Source of the DNA: Desulfobacteraceae bacterium
GTDB lineage: Bacteria > Desulfobacterota > Desulfobacteria > Desulfobacterales > Desulfobacteraceae
Length of the DNA: 32,859 bases
NCBI GenBank assembly: GCA_003353855.1
Contig: PIVS01000010.1
Location: forward strand, 1-32,859
Direction of reading: 5' to 3'
Positions 16,563 through 24,080 of the stretch are shown one piece after another. The notes under the pieces were generated by a model. It was not told where the DNA came from and did no database searches. It worked only from the letters and a program-made list of their open reading frames with translations. The position numbers and the translations under genes were made by a program. Within the stretch, counting starts at the first letter, position 1. Each line of letters begins with the position of its first letter.

Positions 16563-16649
16563 ATGATATCTTCGTTTTTATTTTTAGTCTTGGTCGCTGG
16601 TTTTTTAGGGCTCATGGGATATGCTTTGTACTGTGTAGGATCCCAATAA
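16563..16649 (+). CDS. Small single-span membrane peptide (28 aa), not in the ORF track
   Basis: ATG 16563 is preceded by a perfect AGGAGG (16551-16556) at 6-bp spacing. The frame encodes MISSFLFLVLVAGFLGLMGY followed by ALYCVGSQ, almost entirely one hydrophobic helix with small residues (A, G, G) on it and a short polar C terminus with one Cys. It begins about 44 bp after the predicted sigma-54 start site and ends 48 bp before the cyclase gene, so both should share a transcript. The length and layout resemble small subunits or regulators of membrane complexes (KdpF, CydX type), but I see no sequence match to a named family. A partner in the downstream membrane-bound cyclase is a reasonable guess only. 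Confidence 0.65.
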   Translation: MISSFLFLVLVAGFLGLMGYALYCVGSQ

Positions 16650-16697
16650 ATAAATTCAAAATTATTCAATTTACTCTTCAGAGATGGAATTTTTATT

Positions 16698-18416
16698 ATG
16701 CTTATCGAAAGATTAAATTTTAAAACCCTTCAGGGAAGACTCATCGTATTGTTATTGTTTCCAGTCTTTTTGATCATATTTTCCGGAGGAATTTTAAGTT
16801 TTATATATACTCGAAATGCTATTCTCGATCAGTGGAATGAATCGGCTGTGCTAAAGCTTCAACGGGCAGCCCACTATATTGAAATGCGTCTTTTAAAACC
16901 CATTGAATTAATGGAAATGCTGTTTCAACTTTCTAAAAAAAAGGAGACACCGATATCCCCGGATACCATTGTGGATCATATAAAAACCCTGGAAGGCGTT
17001 ATTAATGTTGAGTTTCAAAATTTATCAGAAAATGATCACCTCATTTCAGTTCCTGAAAATTCAATGATGGCTAAACATGGGATAATGCATTTCCAGTACA
17101 GCCGAATATCCAAAATTTCTGATCCGGAATATGATAGCGATGTAGGGCATGAAACCGTGACGCTTATTTTGACCTTAATTGATGTCAGAGGAAATGATAG
17201 CGGTCAAATTAAGGTAAAAATGAGCTTTAATTACTTGCTCAAGGACATCATAAAGCTTGGATGGTGGCAAAGTGATATGGCCTGTATTGTTGATCAGGAT
17301 GGCAAATATATGGCTCATACCAATATGACAATGCAAGGCCGCCAGACTCTGGGTGGGGAAAATGACCCATTGGAAAAGGCAATTTTAAATAAAATGGAGG
17401 CCGATCCCTTTGGCACGGTTCAATCAGAAGGACATCCTCCGAATATGGTGGCAGGATTTTATAAACTCGAACAAATTCCCTGGACAATTATATTATTTGC
17501 AAAGGGAGAAAGTATTCTCAAGCCAATTATCCAATACAGAAATGTTTTTGCTTTAGGAAGTGCTGGTCTAATTTTTATCATCCTCCTGCTCATAAGACGG
17601 CATGTTGGCGAAATCGTCAGTCAGATAAAAATGTTGTCGAGAAATGCTAAAAAGGTCGCAGGCGGGGAATATGGTTCTCCCATCAAAGTGAGCAGCAAGG
17701 ATGAAATCGGGCAATTGGTGGGTAACTACAATAACATGGTAAAAGGTTTGATAGAACGGGATTTCATTCGGGATTCCTTTGGCCGATATGTTGACCCGGA
17801 GTTTGCAAAATATTTGTTAAAACATCCAGATGCTGGAGAACTGGGAGGCAAAAGAAGGGAAGTGGTCATGATGATGTCTGATATCAGGGGTTTTACAGCT
17901 CTTTCAGAAACCTTTAGCCCTGAAATTATCATCCGGGTTCTGAATCAGTATTTTTCCCACATGATAAAAATCATTCAGGAGCACAATGGTATTATTGTTG
18001 ATTTTTTTGGAGATGCGATACTGGTATTTTTTGAGCCGCTGTCGGGATCTACCTCTGACACATCGCTTTGCTGCATTCAGTGTGCCTCTCGTATGCAGTC
18101 TGAAATGGCAGCTTTTAATAAAAAAATGCAAGAAGAAAAATTGCCCGGCCTGGGTATGGGCATTGGAATAAATGCTGGCCAGGTAATTGTCGGGAATATC
18201 GGATCTGATACCCGGGCAAAATATGGGGTTGTGGGATCAGCAGTAAATATTACAAGCCGTATTCAGGCCAAGGCAGAGAAGAAGGAAATCATTATCTCTG
18301 AATCAGTATATCACTACACAAAGGATCAAATTCAGATTAAAAAAACATTTTCCACTGAATTGAAAGGGGTGGATGAACCAATGTCTCTACGGATAATAGA
18401 AGACATTATTGGCTAA
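16698..18416 (+). CDS. Membrane-bound class III adenylate/guanylate cyclase with dCache-like sensor and HAMP
   Basis: The 572-residue protein has a membrane span at ~15-37 and a periplasmic sensor of about 240 residues (IVDQDGKYMAHTN is typical of Cache domains). A second span lies at ~282-299, then HAMP (~300-352) and a class III cyclase domain (~385-565). Both metal-binding aspartates are present (D395 in MSDIRGF, D439 in FFGDAI), as are the transition-state pair N517/R521 in GSAVNITSR. The two purine-selecting positions read D435 and S514 instead of the adenylate pair Lys/Asp (or Thr), so the product, cAMP or cGMP, is open. It should turn an extracytoplasmic signal into a cyclic nucleotide. 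The gene follows the small peptide gene under a sigma-54 promoter, and overlaps the convergent methyltransferase gene by 4 bp. Confidence 0.9.
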   Translation: MLIERLNFKTLQGRLIVLLLFPVFLIIFSGGILSFIYTRNAILDQWNESAVLKLQRAAHYIEMRLLKPIELMEMLFQLSKKKETPISPDTIVDHIKTLEGVINVEFQNLSENDHLISVPENSMMAKHGIMHFQYSRISKISDPEYDSDVGHETVTLILTLIDVRGNDSGQIKVKMSFNYLLKDIIKLGWWQSDMACIVDQDGKYMAHTNMTMQGRQTLGGENDPLEKAILNKMEADPFGTVQSEGHPPNMVAGFYKLEQIPWTIILFAKGESILKPIIQYRNVFALGSAGLIFIILLLIRRHVGEIVSQIKMLSRNAKKVAGGEYGSPIKVSSKDEIGQLVGNYNNMVKGLIERDFIRDSFGRYVDPEFAKYLLKHPDAGELGGKRREVVMMMSDIRGFTALSETFSPEIIIRVLNQYFSHMIKIIQEHNGIIVDFFGDAILVFFEPLSGSTSDTSLCCIQCASRMQSEMAAFNKKMQEEKLPGLGMGIGINAGQVIVGNIGSDTRAKYGVVGSAVNITSRIQAKAEKKEIIISESVYHYTKDQIQIKKTFSTELKGVDEPMSLRIIEDIIG

Positions 18417-19030
18417 CGCTTTATTCCCCTACCCCAATAATTAAACGTTAAGGGCCTCGGACCTGGCAAATACGTGGTCTTCATCTCCTGAATATAAAAA
18501 CCTTCTCCTTCAATAAGCTCTGGTATTCTCCGGTTCAAATGACACCCCCCGGCAATATACCTCCACAGGGAAGTCAACCTGTTTTGCCATTTTAGAACAG
18601 CCTTGTCAGGTGCCAGACCATGTTCACAAAAATATAATTTTCCTCCAGGCTTAGGCACACGGTACATCTCTTTTAGAGCTGACAGAATATCAGGAATGGT
18701 GCAAAGGGTATATGTCACCACCACAGAGTCGATGCTATTACTTTCCAGGGGGATCTGGCAGGCAGAAGCATCTAAAAAGGAAACCCTGTCCATTCGTCGT
18801 TGAGCCCTCTTTTCGGCCATGGAAATCATTTTTAAAGAAGGCTCAAGACCTATGAGGAGAGATACTTTTCGATGATCATAAAAAGGGAAATTCAGACCTG
18901 AACCCACACCTATCTCAAGGACCCTTCCAGTTGCCTGGCGAACGATTTTTTCCCGTTGTCGAGTGATTGGACTGCTACTGCATAAATGGTTAACGATTCC
19001 AGGCAAAATATACTCTCTATAAAAACTCAT
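18413..19030 (-). CDS. Class I SAM-dependent methyltransferase
   Basis: The 205-residue protein has motif I VLEIGVGSGLNFPFY, an acidic residue at the end of strand 2 (GLEPS), motif II region SIDSVVVTYTLCTIPD and PGGKLYFCEHG. This is the Methyltransf_11 pattern, closest in feel to UbiE- or METTL7-like enzymes. The HGLAPDKAVLKWQNRLTSLWRYIAGGCHLNR segment is typical of METTL7-like small-molecule or thiol methyltransferases. The substrate cannot be derived. It stands alone, convergent with the cyclase and divergent from the metal-efflux operon. The ribosome site is weak. Confidence 0.85.
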   Translation of the reverse strand: MSFYREYILPGIVNHLCSSSPITRQREKIVRQATGRVLEIGVGSGLNFPFYDHRKVSLLIGLEPSLKMISMAEKRAQRRMDRVSFLDASACQIPLESNSIDSVVVTYTLCTIPDILSALKEMYRVPKPGGKLYFCEHGLAPDKAVLKWQNRLTSLWRYIAGGCHLNRRIPELIEGEGFYIQEMKTTYLPGPRPLTFNYWGRGIKR

Positions 19031-19118
19031 TCTTTGTACTCATTCTATATAATTGCGTTTACCCTGGCGGAGCAGAAAATTCAATCCGGTTAATTTTTAA
19101 TCACCTTTATCTATACGC

Positions 19119-19172
19119 TGTCTAAAAATTAGACAATACATAAATACAAAACCGGGTTGATAAAGGTATCAA
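19119..19172 (+). promoter_or_regulatory. Palindromes upstream of the efflux promoter (candidate activator sites)
   Basis: There are two perfect palindromes: TGTCTAA-AAA-TTAGACA (19119-19135) and TTGATA-AAGG-TATCAA (19157-19172). They sit 80-135 bp before the -24 element at 19254, the usual distance of enhancer sites bound by NtrC-family dimers. Binding by the regulator encoded at 28620-30008 is inference. Confidence 0.55.
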
Positions 19173-19251
19173 TATTTCCAAGATAGTCGCAAAAAGTTTA
19201 AAAGTAATGGCTTTTATCCAGAAATGATTCTTTTTTTCAAATCTAAAAGAC

Positions 19252-19268
19252 TTGGCATACCTTGTGCA
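19252..19268 (+). promoter_or_regulatory. Sigma-54 (-24/-12) promoter of the metal-efflux locus
   Basis: TTGGCATACCTTGTGCA has GG (19254-19255) and GC (19266-19267) 12 bp apart and agrees with the sigma-54 consensus except at a few weak positions. Transcription would start near 19280, 50 bp before the Met/His-rich peptide gene. The same locus encodes a sigma-54-dependent activator, which strengthens the call. Confidence 0.8.
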
Positions 19269-19329
19269 GAATATTGTTTTCATATTGGCGAAATAACCGA
19301 CTAAATTCCCAAAACTTATGGAGAAAAAC

Positions 19330-19458
19330 ATGAGTGATCAGCAAATGTTGGACAGCCAGCATTTGAATGACCAAGATATGAATCATGATGCTGTAGACCA
19401 TGATAAAATGGGCCATGAGTCCAACCAGAAAATGGCAGAGGATTTTTTCCAAGAGTGA
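19330..19458 (+). CDS. Met/His/Asp-rich small peptide, probable metal-binding (42 aa), not in the ORF track
   Basis: ATG 19330 follows a GGAG ribosome site at 6-bp spacing; an in-frame ATG at 19318 would overlap that site. The 42-residue product has 5 Met, 4 His and 8 Asp, including DQDMNHDAVDHDKMGHES. Such DHxKMGH strings are common in Cu/Ag-binding proteins. No signal peptide is visible, so it would be cytoplasmic. It lies directly after the sigma-54 promoter and before the efflux genes. A one-base slip in the T6 run at 19443-19448 would bypass the TGA and extend it by SKSDAENLERLYFKDCKGV to TAA 19505-19507. That extension looks protein-like, so a frameshift (natural, programmed or assembly error) is possible. 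Role as metal buffer is inferred from composition and position. Confidence 0.65.
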   Translation: MSDQQMLDSQHLNDQDMNHDAVDHDKMGHESNQKMAEDFFQE

Positions 19459-19491
19459 TGCAGAAAACCTGGAGCGACTCTATTTTAAAGA

Positions 19492-19520
19492 TTGTAAGGG
19501 CGTGTAAAAAAAAGTATACT
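19492..19520 (+). promoter_or_regulatory. Possible sigma-70 promoter with palindromic -10 before the outer-membrane protein genes
   Basis: TTGTAA (19492-19497), 17 bp, TATACT (19515-19520). The -10 lies inside the perfect 12-bp palindrome AAAGTATACTTT (19511-19522), which could be an operator. It would give the efflux genes a second, sigma-54-independent start about 160 bp before the first large gene. Confidence 0.45.
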
Positions 19521-19596
19521 TTGTACGTTACCTTAAGCCGAATACGGACTACTCGCCCTTTCCTTTAAAATTTTAGAACAATTCTTTTAAGGTAAC
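19496..19596 (+). repeat. Interleaved inverted repeats in the leader of the efflux operon
   Basis: AAGGGCG (19496-19502) can pair with CGCCCTT (19554-19560), and GTTACCTTAA (19527-19536) with TTAAGGTAAC (19587-19596). The arms interleave, so the two stems cannot form as simple nested hairpins: either alternative structures or a pseudoknot. The 10-bp perfect arms make chance less likely. No T run follows. Function unknown. Confidence 0.5.
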
Positions 19597-19686
19597 TTCT
19601 GTTCAATCGATTCAATGCAGCCAGACTGAAGAATAAGTCCGGTGTTGGTTTATAGTCTTTATATCTCTAACCCACAAGGAATTGTA

Positions 19687-21033
19687 ATGAAACAGTTTAT
19701 TATCTTAGCAGTTTTTCTATGTTTTGGAGTCTTGGCCTTTTCGCCGGACAATTCTTTTGCATCAGAAAAGGGGGGGCTTCCTGAAATAGAGGACAGGTTG
19801 TCTGAGAGCCTTGATCTGTCAGATCTACTCCACTATGCATATTTGTCAAATCCCTCTATTACAGCTTCACGGGAATCCTGGCAGATCTTTATCGAGAACT
19901 ACAGGATTGGAAAAAGCTATCCAGATCCCCAGCTCATGACTACTTATTTCCCCAATCCCATCGAAACAAGATTAGGGCCCCAGGACTGGAACCTGACTCT
20001 GTCCCAGGCAATTCCCTTTCCCGGGACCTTGTCACAAAAGGGCAAAGTACTGGAGGCCGATGCCAAGATTGCAAGGCTTATGGTGGATAAAACAGTTAAA
20101 AATATCGTTACCGCTGTTTCTTCTTCTTATTATGAATTGATTTACATCCAGAAAGCCATTGATGTTGCAACAGCAAACCTGACTTTAAACCAGAAATTAT
20201 TGAATATCAGTCACAACGCCTATGCTCAAGACAAAGCTCTTTTCTACGATGTGTCCAAGGCCCGGGCACAGACTGCACAGATTCAATATGACATCATGCT
20301 GTTGCAGGAACTGGAACAAACAGAAAAAACAAAGATTAATATCTTGTTAAACAGGCCCCCCAATGAAGCCATTGGCAAAGCAATGAATCTTGCCCCAAAA
20401 CAGGTGGTCTATTCATTGGACGAAATTTATGGCCTCTCCATGATTTACCAGGAAGATAATCTTATTGCCCAAGAAGCCATTCTAAAGTCAGAAGAAGCCA
20501 TTCAGCTTACCAAATATGAAAATCTACCCTCGTTCAAGTTTGGTCTTTTTTATGCCGGTATCGGCCAGCCGGATGTGGCATCTCCTCCAAAGGATGCCGG
20601 GGATGATGCTGTCGGGGTACAACTGGGTTTAAATCTTCCGTTGTGGTTTGGTAAAAATAAAAGCCGAACGGCAAAGGCAAAAGCTTTCAAAGCAAAAGCA
20701 ACGGCTGATAAAACCGTGACCGCTAACAGAACCAAAGCCAGGATCAGCCGCCTCTGGTTTAAGCTACAGAATTCAAATCGTTTGATTCTCCTTTATGAAA
20801 ACGATCTGCTGCCCCAGGCCCTTGCTTCCGTTAAAACCTCTGAGACCTGGTTCCGAGAAGGACAGGGAAATTTTGCTGATTTCCTGGAGATCCAGGCAAC
20901 CGCCTATAACTTTCAACTATCCCTTGAACGGGCAAAGACTGATTATAGCAAAACTCTTGTACAGCTTGAACAACTGGCCGGAGTAATTCTTGATAGAAAA
21001 AATCCTGAACCAGAAGGAGAGAAGGAGCAATGA
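19687..21033 (+). CDS. TolC-family outer-membrane efflux protein 1 (CusC-like)
   Basis: Starting at ATG 19687 gives 448 residues with a clean signal peptide (MKQFIILAVFLCFGVLAFSPDNSFA) and an AAGGA ribosome site; the tracked start at 19642 adds a polar tail. Two OEP repeats are visible (about 55-240 and 265-440), with the usual amphipathic helices and the VGVQLGLNLPLWFGKNKS / LSQAIPFPGTL strand segments. TolC-type trimers form the outer-membrane duct of tripartite efflux pumps. No lipobox is present. It overlaps the next gene by ATGA and starts the run of four co-directed efflux genes. Confidence 0.9.
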   Translation: MKQFIILAVFLCFGVLAFSPDNSFASEKGGLPEIEDRLSESLDLSDLLHYAYLSNPSITASRESWQIFIENYRIGKSYPDPQLMTTYFPNPIETRLGPQDWNLTLSQAIPFPGTLSQKGKVLEADAKIARLMVDKTVKNIVTAVSSSYYELIYIQKAIDVATANLTLNQKLLNISHNAYAQDKALFYDVSKARAQTAQIQYDIMLLQELEQTEKTKINILLNRPPNEAIGKAMNLAPKQVVYSLDEIYGLSMIYQEDNLIAQEAILKSEEAIQLTKYENLPSFKFGLFYAGIGQPDVASPPKDAGDDAVGVQLGLNLPLWFGKNKSRTAKAKAFKAKATADKTVTANRTKARISRLWFKLQNSNRLILLYENDLLPQALASVKTSETWFREGQGNFADFLEIQATAYNFQLSLERAKTDYSKTLVQLEQLAGVILDRKNPEPEGEKEQ

Positions 21034-22559
21034 AAATAATAATAAGCGGTATATTTATTCTAAGTATTCTTTGTGTATCACTATTATATGCAGATTATGA
21101 CAGCATGAAAAAAGACCTGGAAGAATACACTCCGCAAAAGAGTTTTGCCATCATAGCCGAGCCTGGTGTTCAAGAAGCGAAGACGTTTCCTGGTAATGCT
21201 CCTATCGTTGCAGAAATAAAAACCTTGAAAAAGGGTTATGAAAAAGAAATTTCCAACCCGAACAGCCGGCTTATCGAGATAGGGGTGGATGAAAAAATCC
21301 TCAAACGGCTATCCGGGATATCTTCTGATCAAGATGCGCTCATTAAACATATTGAGCAAAAAATCCGTTTGAATGAGATTCGAGTCATTGCTGTCTTGCG
21401 CAATCCGGCTATCCAGGCCGCCCAAAAAAAAGTAATGGCTGAAATCCAGTCCTTTGACCAGGTCATGAACCTGGACAGCACGCTTAAGCAATATGCCTCT
21501 TTCACCAAGCCAATCAATAATAAGGTTGGTCCCCTGAAAGGGAAGGATTCCATTAAAATGAATTATCCTTTTCCAGGATTGTCCGCCCTTAAAGGCCGTA
21601 TTGTTCAAAGCCAGGTGGCCATGTTGATGGAAAAGATGAAAATTATTAACAAACAGGTTATCAGAGATGTCGAAAAAGCCTATTGGGACTTTATTTTTGT
21701 AGTAAAATCGACAAAGATCACCACGGAGACCATTGATGCTTTTGAACGTCTTGGGGGTGTCGCCACATCCCTGTACAAAAGCGGTAAAACCAGCTTCCAG
21801 GATGTGATCAAGATCAATATTAAGATAGAAGAACTCAAAGAAGATCTGGTTACCTTGAAAGCCAAAAAGAAAAATATAGAAATCCGGATTCTTGAACTTT
21901 TAAACCTACCGGCTAACATCCGTTTAGGCAAGGCTATTGTCGCCCAGCAGCCTCCCAAAACGCCCCGGGCTGAAGCTCTTTTTTCCCTTGCCAGGGAGCA
22001 CCGCCAGGAACTCAAAGCAATCCGGTTTCAGATCAGCAAACTTGAGTCCATGGTGGAAATGTCGGAATCCATGATAGAAGCTCCGCTTACCCTGGGATTT
22101 TCAACTTCTGAAAATGATATCGTCAACACAACTGGTACCGACGCCCCCAATGAGGCCTTTGCCACCAAGACCATGGCGGCCATGAAAAATAACACCCCTG
22201 CCAAACCCTTATACGGGTTGGATGAACCCTGGCTTGCGCAAACAAGGCAGAATCTGTCAAGCCTTCGACAAACTCTGCTAACCCAGGAAAATGCCACAAC
22301 CAGGATGGTGAGAAATGCCTGGTTTAAAACAGACAAAAATCGAAGGGAATTCAGCTTATATCAAAACCGAATTCTGCCTTTGGCAAAATCTGCTCTGGAT
22401 GTGTCCACCAAGGAGTACGAAGCCGGGTCCATCCCATTTTCCCAAGCCATTGATTCCTATACCTATTGGCTGAAAGTTAAATTGACCATCGCAAAAAAAC
22501 AGGCTGACCTTGGCACCTCCTTTGCTGAACTGGAAAATATTGTGGGAAAACAATTATGA
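21030..22559 (+). CDS. TolC-family outer-membrane efflux protein 2, divergent
   Basis: This 509-residue protein starts with a signal peptide (MKIIISGIFILSILCVSLLYA) and shows the OEP pattern from about residue 100 on (NPAIQAAQKKVMAE..., VEKAYWDFIFVVKSTK, LYKSGKTSFQDVIKI, ...VSTKEYEAGSIPFSQAIDSY). The first 90 residues and a low-complexity loop near 355-395 (NTTGTDAPNEAFATKTMAAM) are extra compared with protein 1. The two outer-membrane genes are adjacent and translationally coupled but clearly not recent duplicates. One pump with two ducts is unusual; they may form a mixed trimer or serve different partners. The start overlaps gene 1 and the stop overlaps the adaptor gene (ATGA at both ends). 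Confidence 0.85.
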   Translation: MKIIISGIFILSILCVSLLYADYDSMKKDLEEYTPQKSFAIIAEPGVQEAKTFPGNAPIVAEIKTLKKGYEKEISNPNSRLIEIGVDEKILKRLSGISSDQDALIKHIEQKIRLNEIRVIAVLRNPAIQAAQKKVMAEIQSFDQVMNLDSTLKQYASFTKPINNKVGPLKGKDSIKMNYPFPGLSALKGRIVQSQVAMLMEKMKIINKQVIRDVEKAYWDFIFVVKSTKITTETIDAFERLGGVATSLYKSGKTSFQDVIKINIKIEELKEDLVTLKAKKKNIEIRILELLNLPANIRLGKAIVAQQPPKTPRAEALFSLAREHRQELKAIRFQISKLESMVEMSESMIEAPLTLGFSTSENDIVNTTGTDAPNEAFATKTMAAMKNNTPAKPLYGLDEPWLAQTRQNLSSLRQTLLTQENATTRMVRNAWFKTDKNRREFSLYQNRILPLAKSALDVSTKEYEAGSIPFSQAIDSYTYWLKVKLTIAKKQADLGTSFAELENIVGKQL

Positions 22560-24064
22560 AAAACACAGGGGAAAACTTCATGAAAATAACAAGGTTTGGA
22601 TTGACCATTATCTTCACTGCGCTGATAACCGGTACAGCCGTTTTTTATATAATGACTGCCCTCACTACCTTCGCCCCGGCAACAGGGCAAGCAACCAAAG
22701 AAGGCACTAAAGAACGGAAAATCATCTATTGGAAAGCCCCCATGGATCCCACTGAGATCTATGAAGAGCCAGGCAAAAGTAAGATGGGTATGGATCTTGT
22801 CCCTGTATACGAGGATGAGATGGCAGGAGAGGACGATGACAAGGAACGAAAAATAGTTTATTGGAAGGCCCCCATGGATCCAACCGAGATCTATGATCAA
22901 CCAGGTAAGAGCAAGATGGGCATGGACCTTGTCCCGGTGTATGAGGACGAACTGGTGGGCGGAGTGGACATTAAAATCAATCCTGTGGTGGAACAGAACA
23001 TGGGGTTGAAAGTTGAGTCCGTTGAAAAAGGCCCCTTGAACCATATCGTCAGAACCTATGGGCATGTTACCTTTGATGAGACCCTGACAGGTATTATCAG
23101 TCAGAAATCTTCTGGCTGGATAGAAACGCTTTATGCAGACTATACTGGCTTTATGGTTAAAAAGGGGGACCCCTTATATGAGATTTATTCTCCCTCCCTA
23201 CTGGCCTCCCAGGAAGAATACCTCTCTGCCTATAAAAATCACCAGAGAAGCAAAAGTAAATTAAACAAAGAACTGCTTGAATCAGCCAGGAAAAGGCTCC
23301 AGTATTATGATATTGCGGACCAGGAAATCAGACGCATTGAAAAATCGGGTCAGGTTCAAAAAACCTTGACCGTCAGATCCCCTTACCAGGGTGTGATAAC
23401 CCATAAAAATGTCATTGAAGGGAGCTATGTCAAAACCGGCGCAAGCCTCTTTACCATTGCCGATCTGTCCACTGTATGGGTAGAAGCCCATATCTTTGAA
23501 TATGAACAAAATCTGGTTTATGAAGGGCAGGAAGTTGAAATGATCTTGTCCTATAATCCAGATAAGGTCCACACCGGTAAAATCTCTTATATTTTCCCAT
23601 ATTTGCAGCCAAAAACCCGGGATGTGATCATCCGGATTTCCTTTGAAAACACAAAAGATGAATTAAAGCCGGACATGTTTGCCCAGATTAAGATCAATAC
23701 CAACACTGATAATGCAGGATTATTTATCTCTTCCCAGGCCGTCATTCATTCTGGAGAGAAAAAAATAGTCTTCGTGGCAAAGGGCAAAGGGACTTTCACT
23801 CCCAGACAGATCACCACAGGAATATTTCTGGAACAGGGAAGAGTTCAGGTATTAAGCGGTCTTGCTGCAGGAGAAAATATTGTGGTGTCCGGACAGTTTC
23901 TACTGGATTCTGAGTCCAAGCTCAAAGAGGCAATTCAAAAAATGATCGAATCAAAATCCGGTCTTGCAGCGGTGGGACAGACAGCGACAAAAGAGGGTCC
24001 AGATGACTTCTTTGATGAGATGGATGAAAAGCCAAAAGACGACTTCTTCAAGGACATGGAATAG
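22556..24064 (+). CDS. CusB-like RND periplasmic adaptor with duplicated heavy-metal-binding domain
   Basis: This 502-residue membrane-fusion protein has an N-terminal anchor or signal (~9-32). Two near-identical metal-binding units follow (residues 52-88 and 96-132): YWKAPMDP...PGKSKMGMDLVPVYEDE, 34 of 37 residues equal. The barrel-sandwich/beta-barrel core comes next (IISQKSSGWIETLYADYTGFMVKKGDPLYEIYSPSL, TVRSPYQGVITHKNVIEGSYVKTG, KPDMFAQIKI). The unit is the HMBD family seen once in many CusB proteins; this Met-only version lacks the Cys of the CPMHP/CPxCGM form, which suggests Cu(I)/Ag(I). The acidic tail carries DDFFDEMDEKPKDDFF. M9 (22580) is an alternative start. It links the CusA pump to the outer-membrane duct. 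Confidence 0.93.
   Translation: MKNTGENFMKITRFGLTIIFTALITGTAVFYIMTALTTFAPATGQATKEGTKERKIIYWKAPMDPTEIYEEPGKSKMGMDLVPVYEDEMAGEDDDKERKIVYWKAPMDPTEIYDQPGKSKMGMDLVPVYEDELVGGVDIKINPVVEQNMGLKVESVEKGPLNHIVRTYGHVTFDETLTGIISQKSSGWIETLYADYTGFMVKKGDPLYEIYSPSLLASQEEYLSAYKNHQRSKSKLNKELLESARKRLQYYDIADQEIRRIEKSGQVQKTLTVRSPYQGVITHKNVIEGSYVKTGASLFTIADLSTVWVEAHIFEYEQNLVYEGQEVEMILSYNPDKVHTGKISYIFPYLQPKTRDVIIRISFENTKDELKPDMFAQIKINTNTDNAGLFISSQAVIHSGEKKIVFVAKGKGTFTPRQITTGIFLEQGRVQVLSGLAAGENIVVSGQFLLDSESKLKEAIQKMIESKSGLAAVGQTATKEGPDDFFDEMDEKPKDDFFKDME
22709..22951 (+). repeat. Tandem duplication encoding two metal-binding units in the adaptor
   Basis: Unit 1 at 22709-22819 and unit 2 at 22841-22951 are offset by 132 bp (44 codons). 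The proteins are 34/37 identical while many third codon positions differ, so the duplication is not very recent and both copies appear to be under protein-level selection. Confidence 0.85.
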
Positions 24065-24080
24065 ATAAGGAATTGAGCAG

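Noticed and set aside
16361-16669. Tracked - strand ORF of 102 residues opposite the small membrane peptide
   Set aside because: It begins with TTG, has no ribosome site, shows no family features, and lies opposite the small ORF with a perfect Shine-Dalgarno and the sigma-54 promoter.
19458-19568. 36-codon ORF starting at the TGATG overlap after the Met/His-rich peptide
   Set aside because: It overlaps the putative promoter and inverted-repeat leader and is basic with no recognisable feature; the shifted-frame extension of the peptide looks more protein-like.
22463-23065. 200-residue - strand ORF across the second outer-membrane protein and adaptor genes
   Set aside because: Its repeats (HAHLALTW.../HTHLTFAW...) are the reverse complement of the adaptor's duplicated metal-binding units; no ribosome site.
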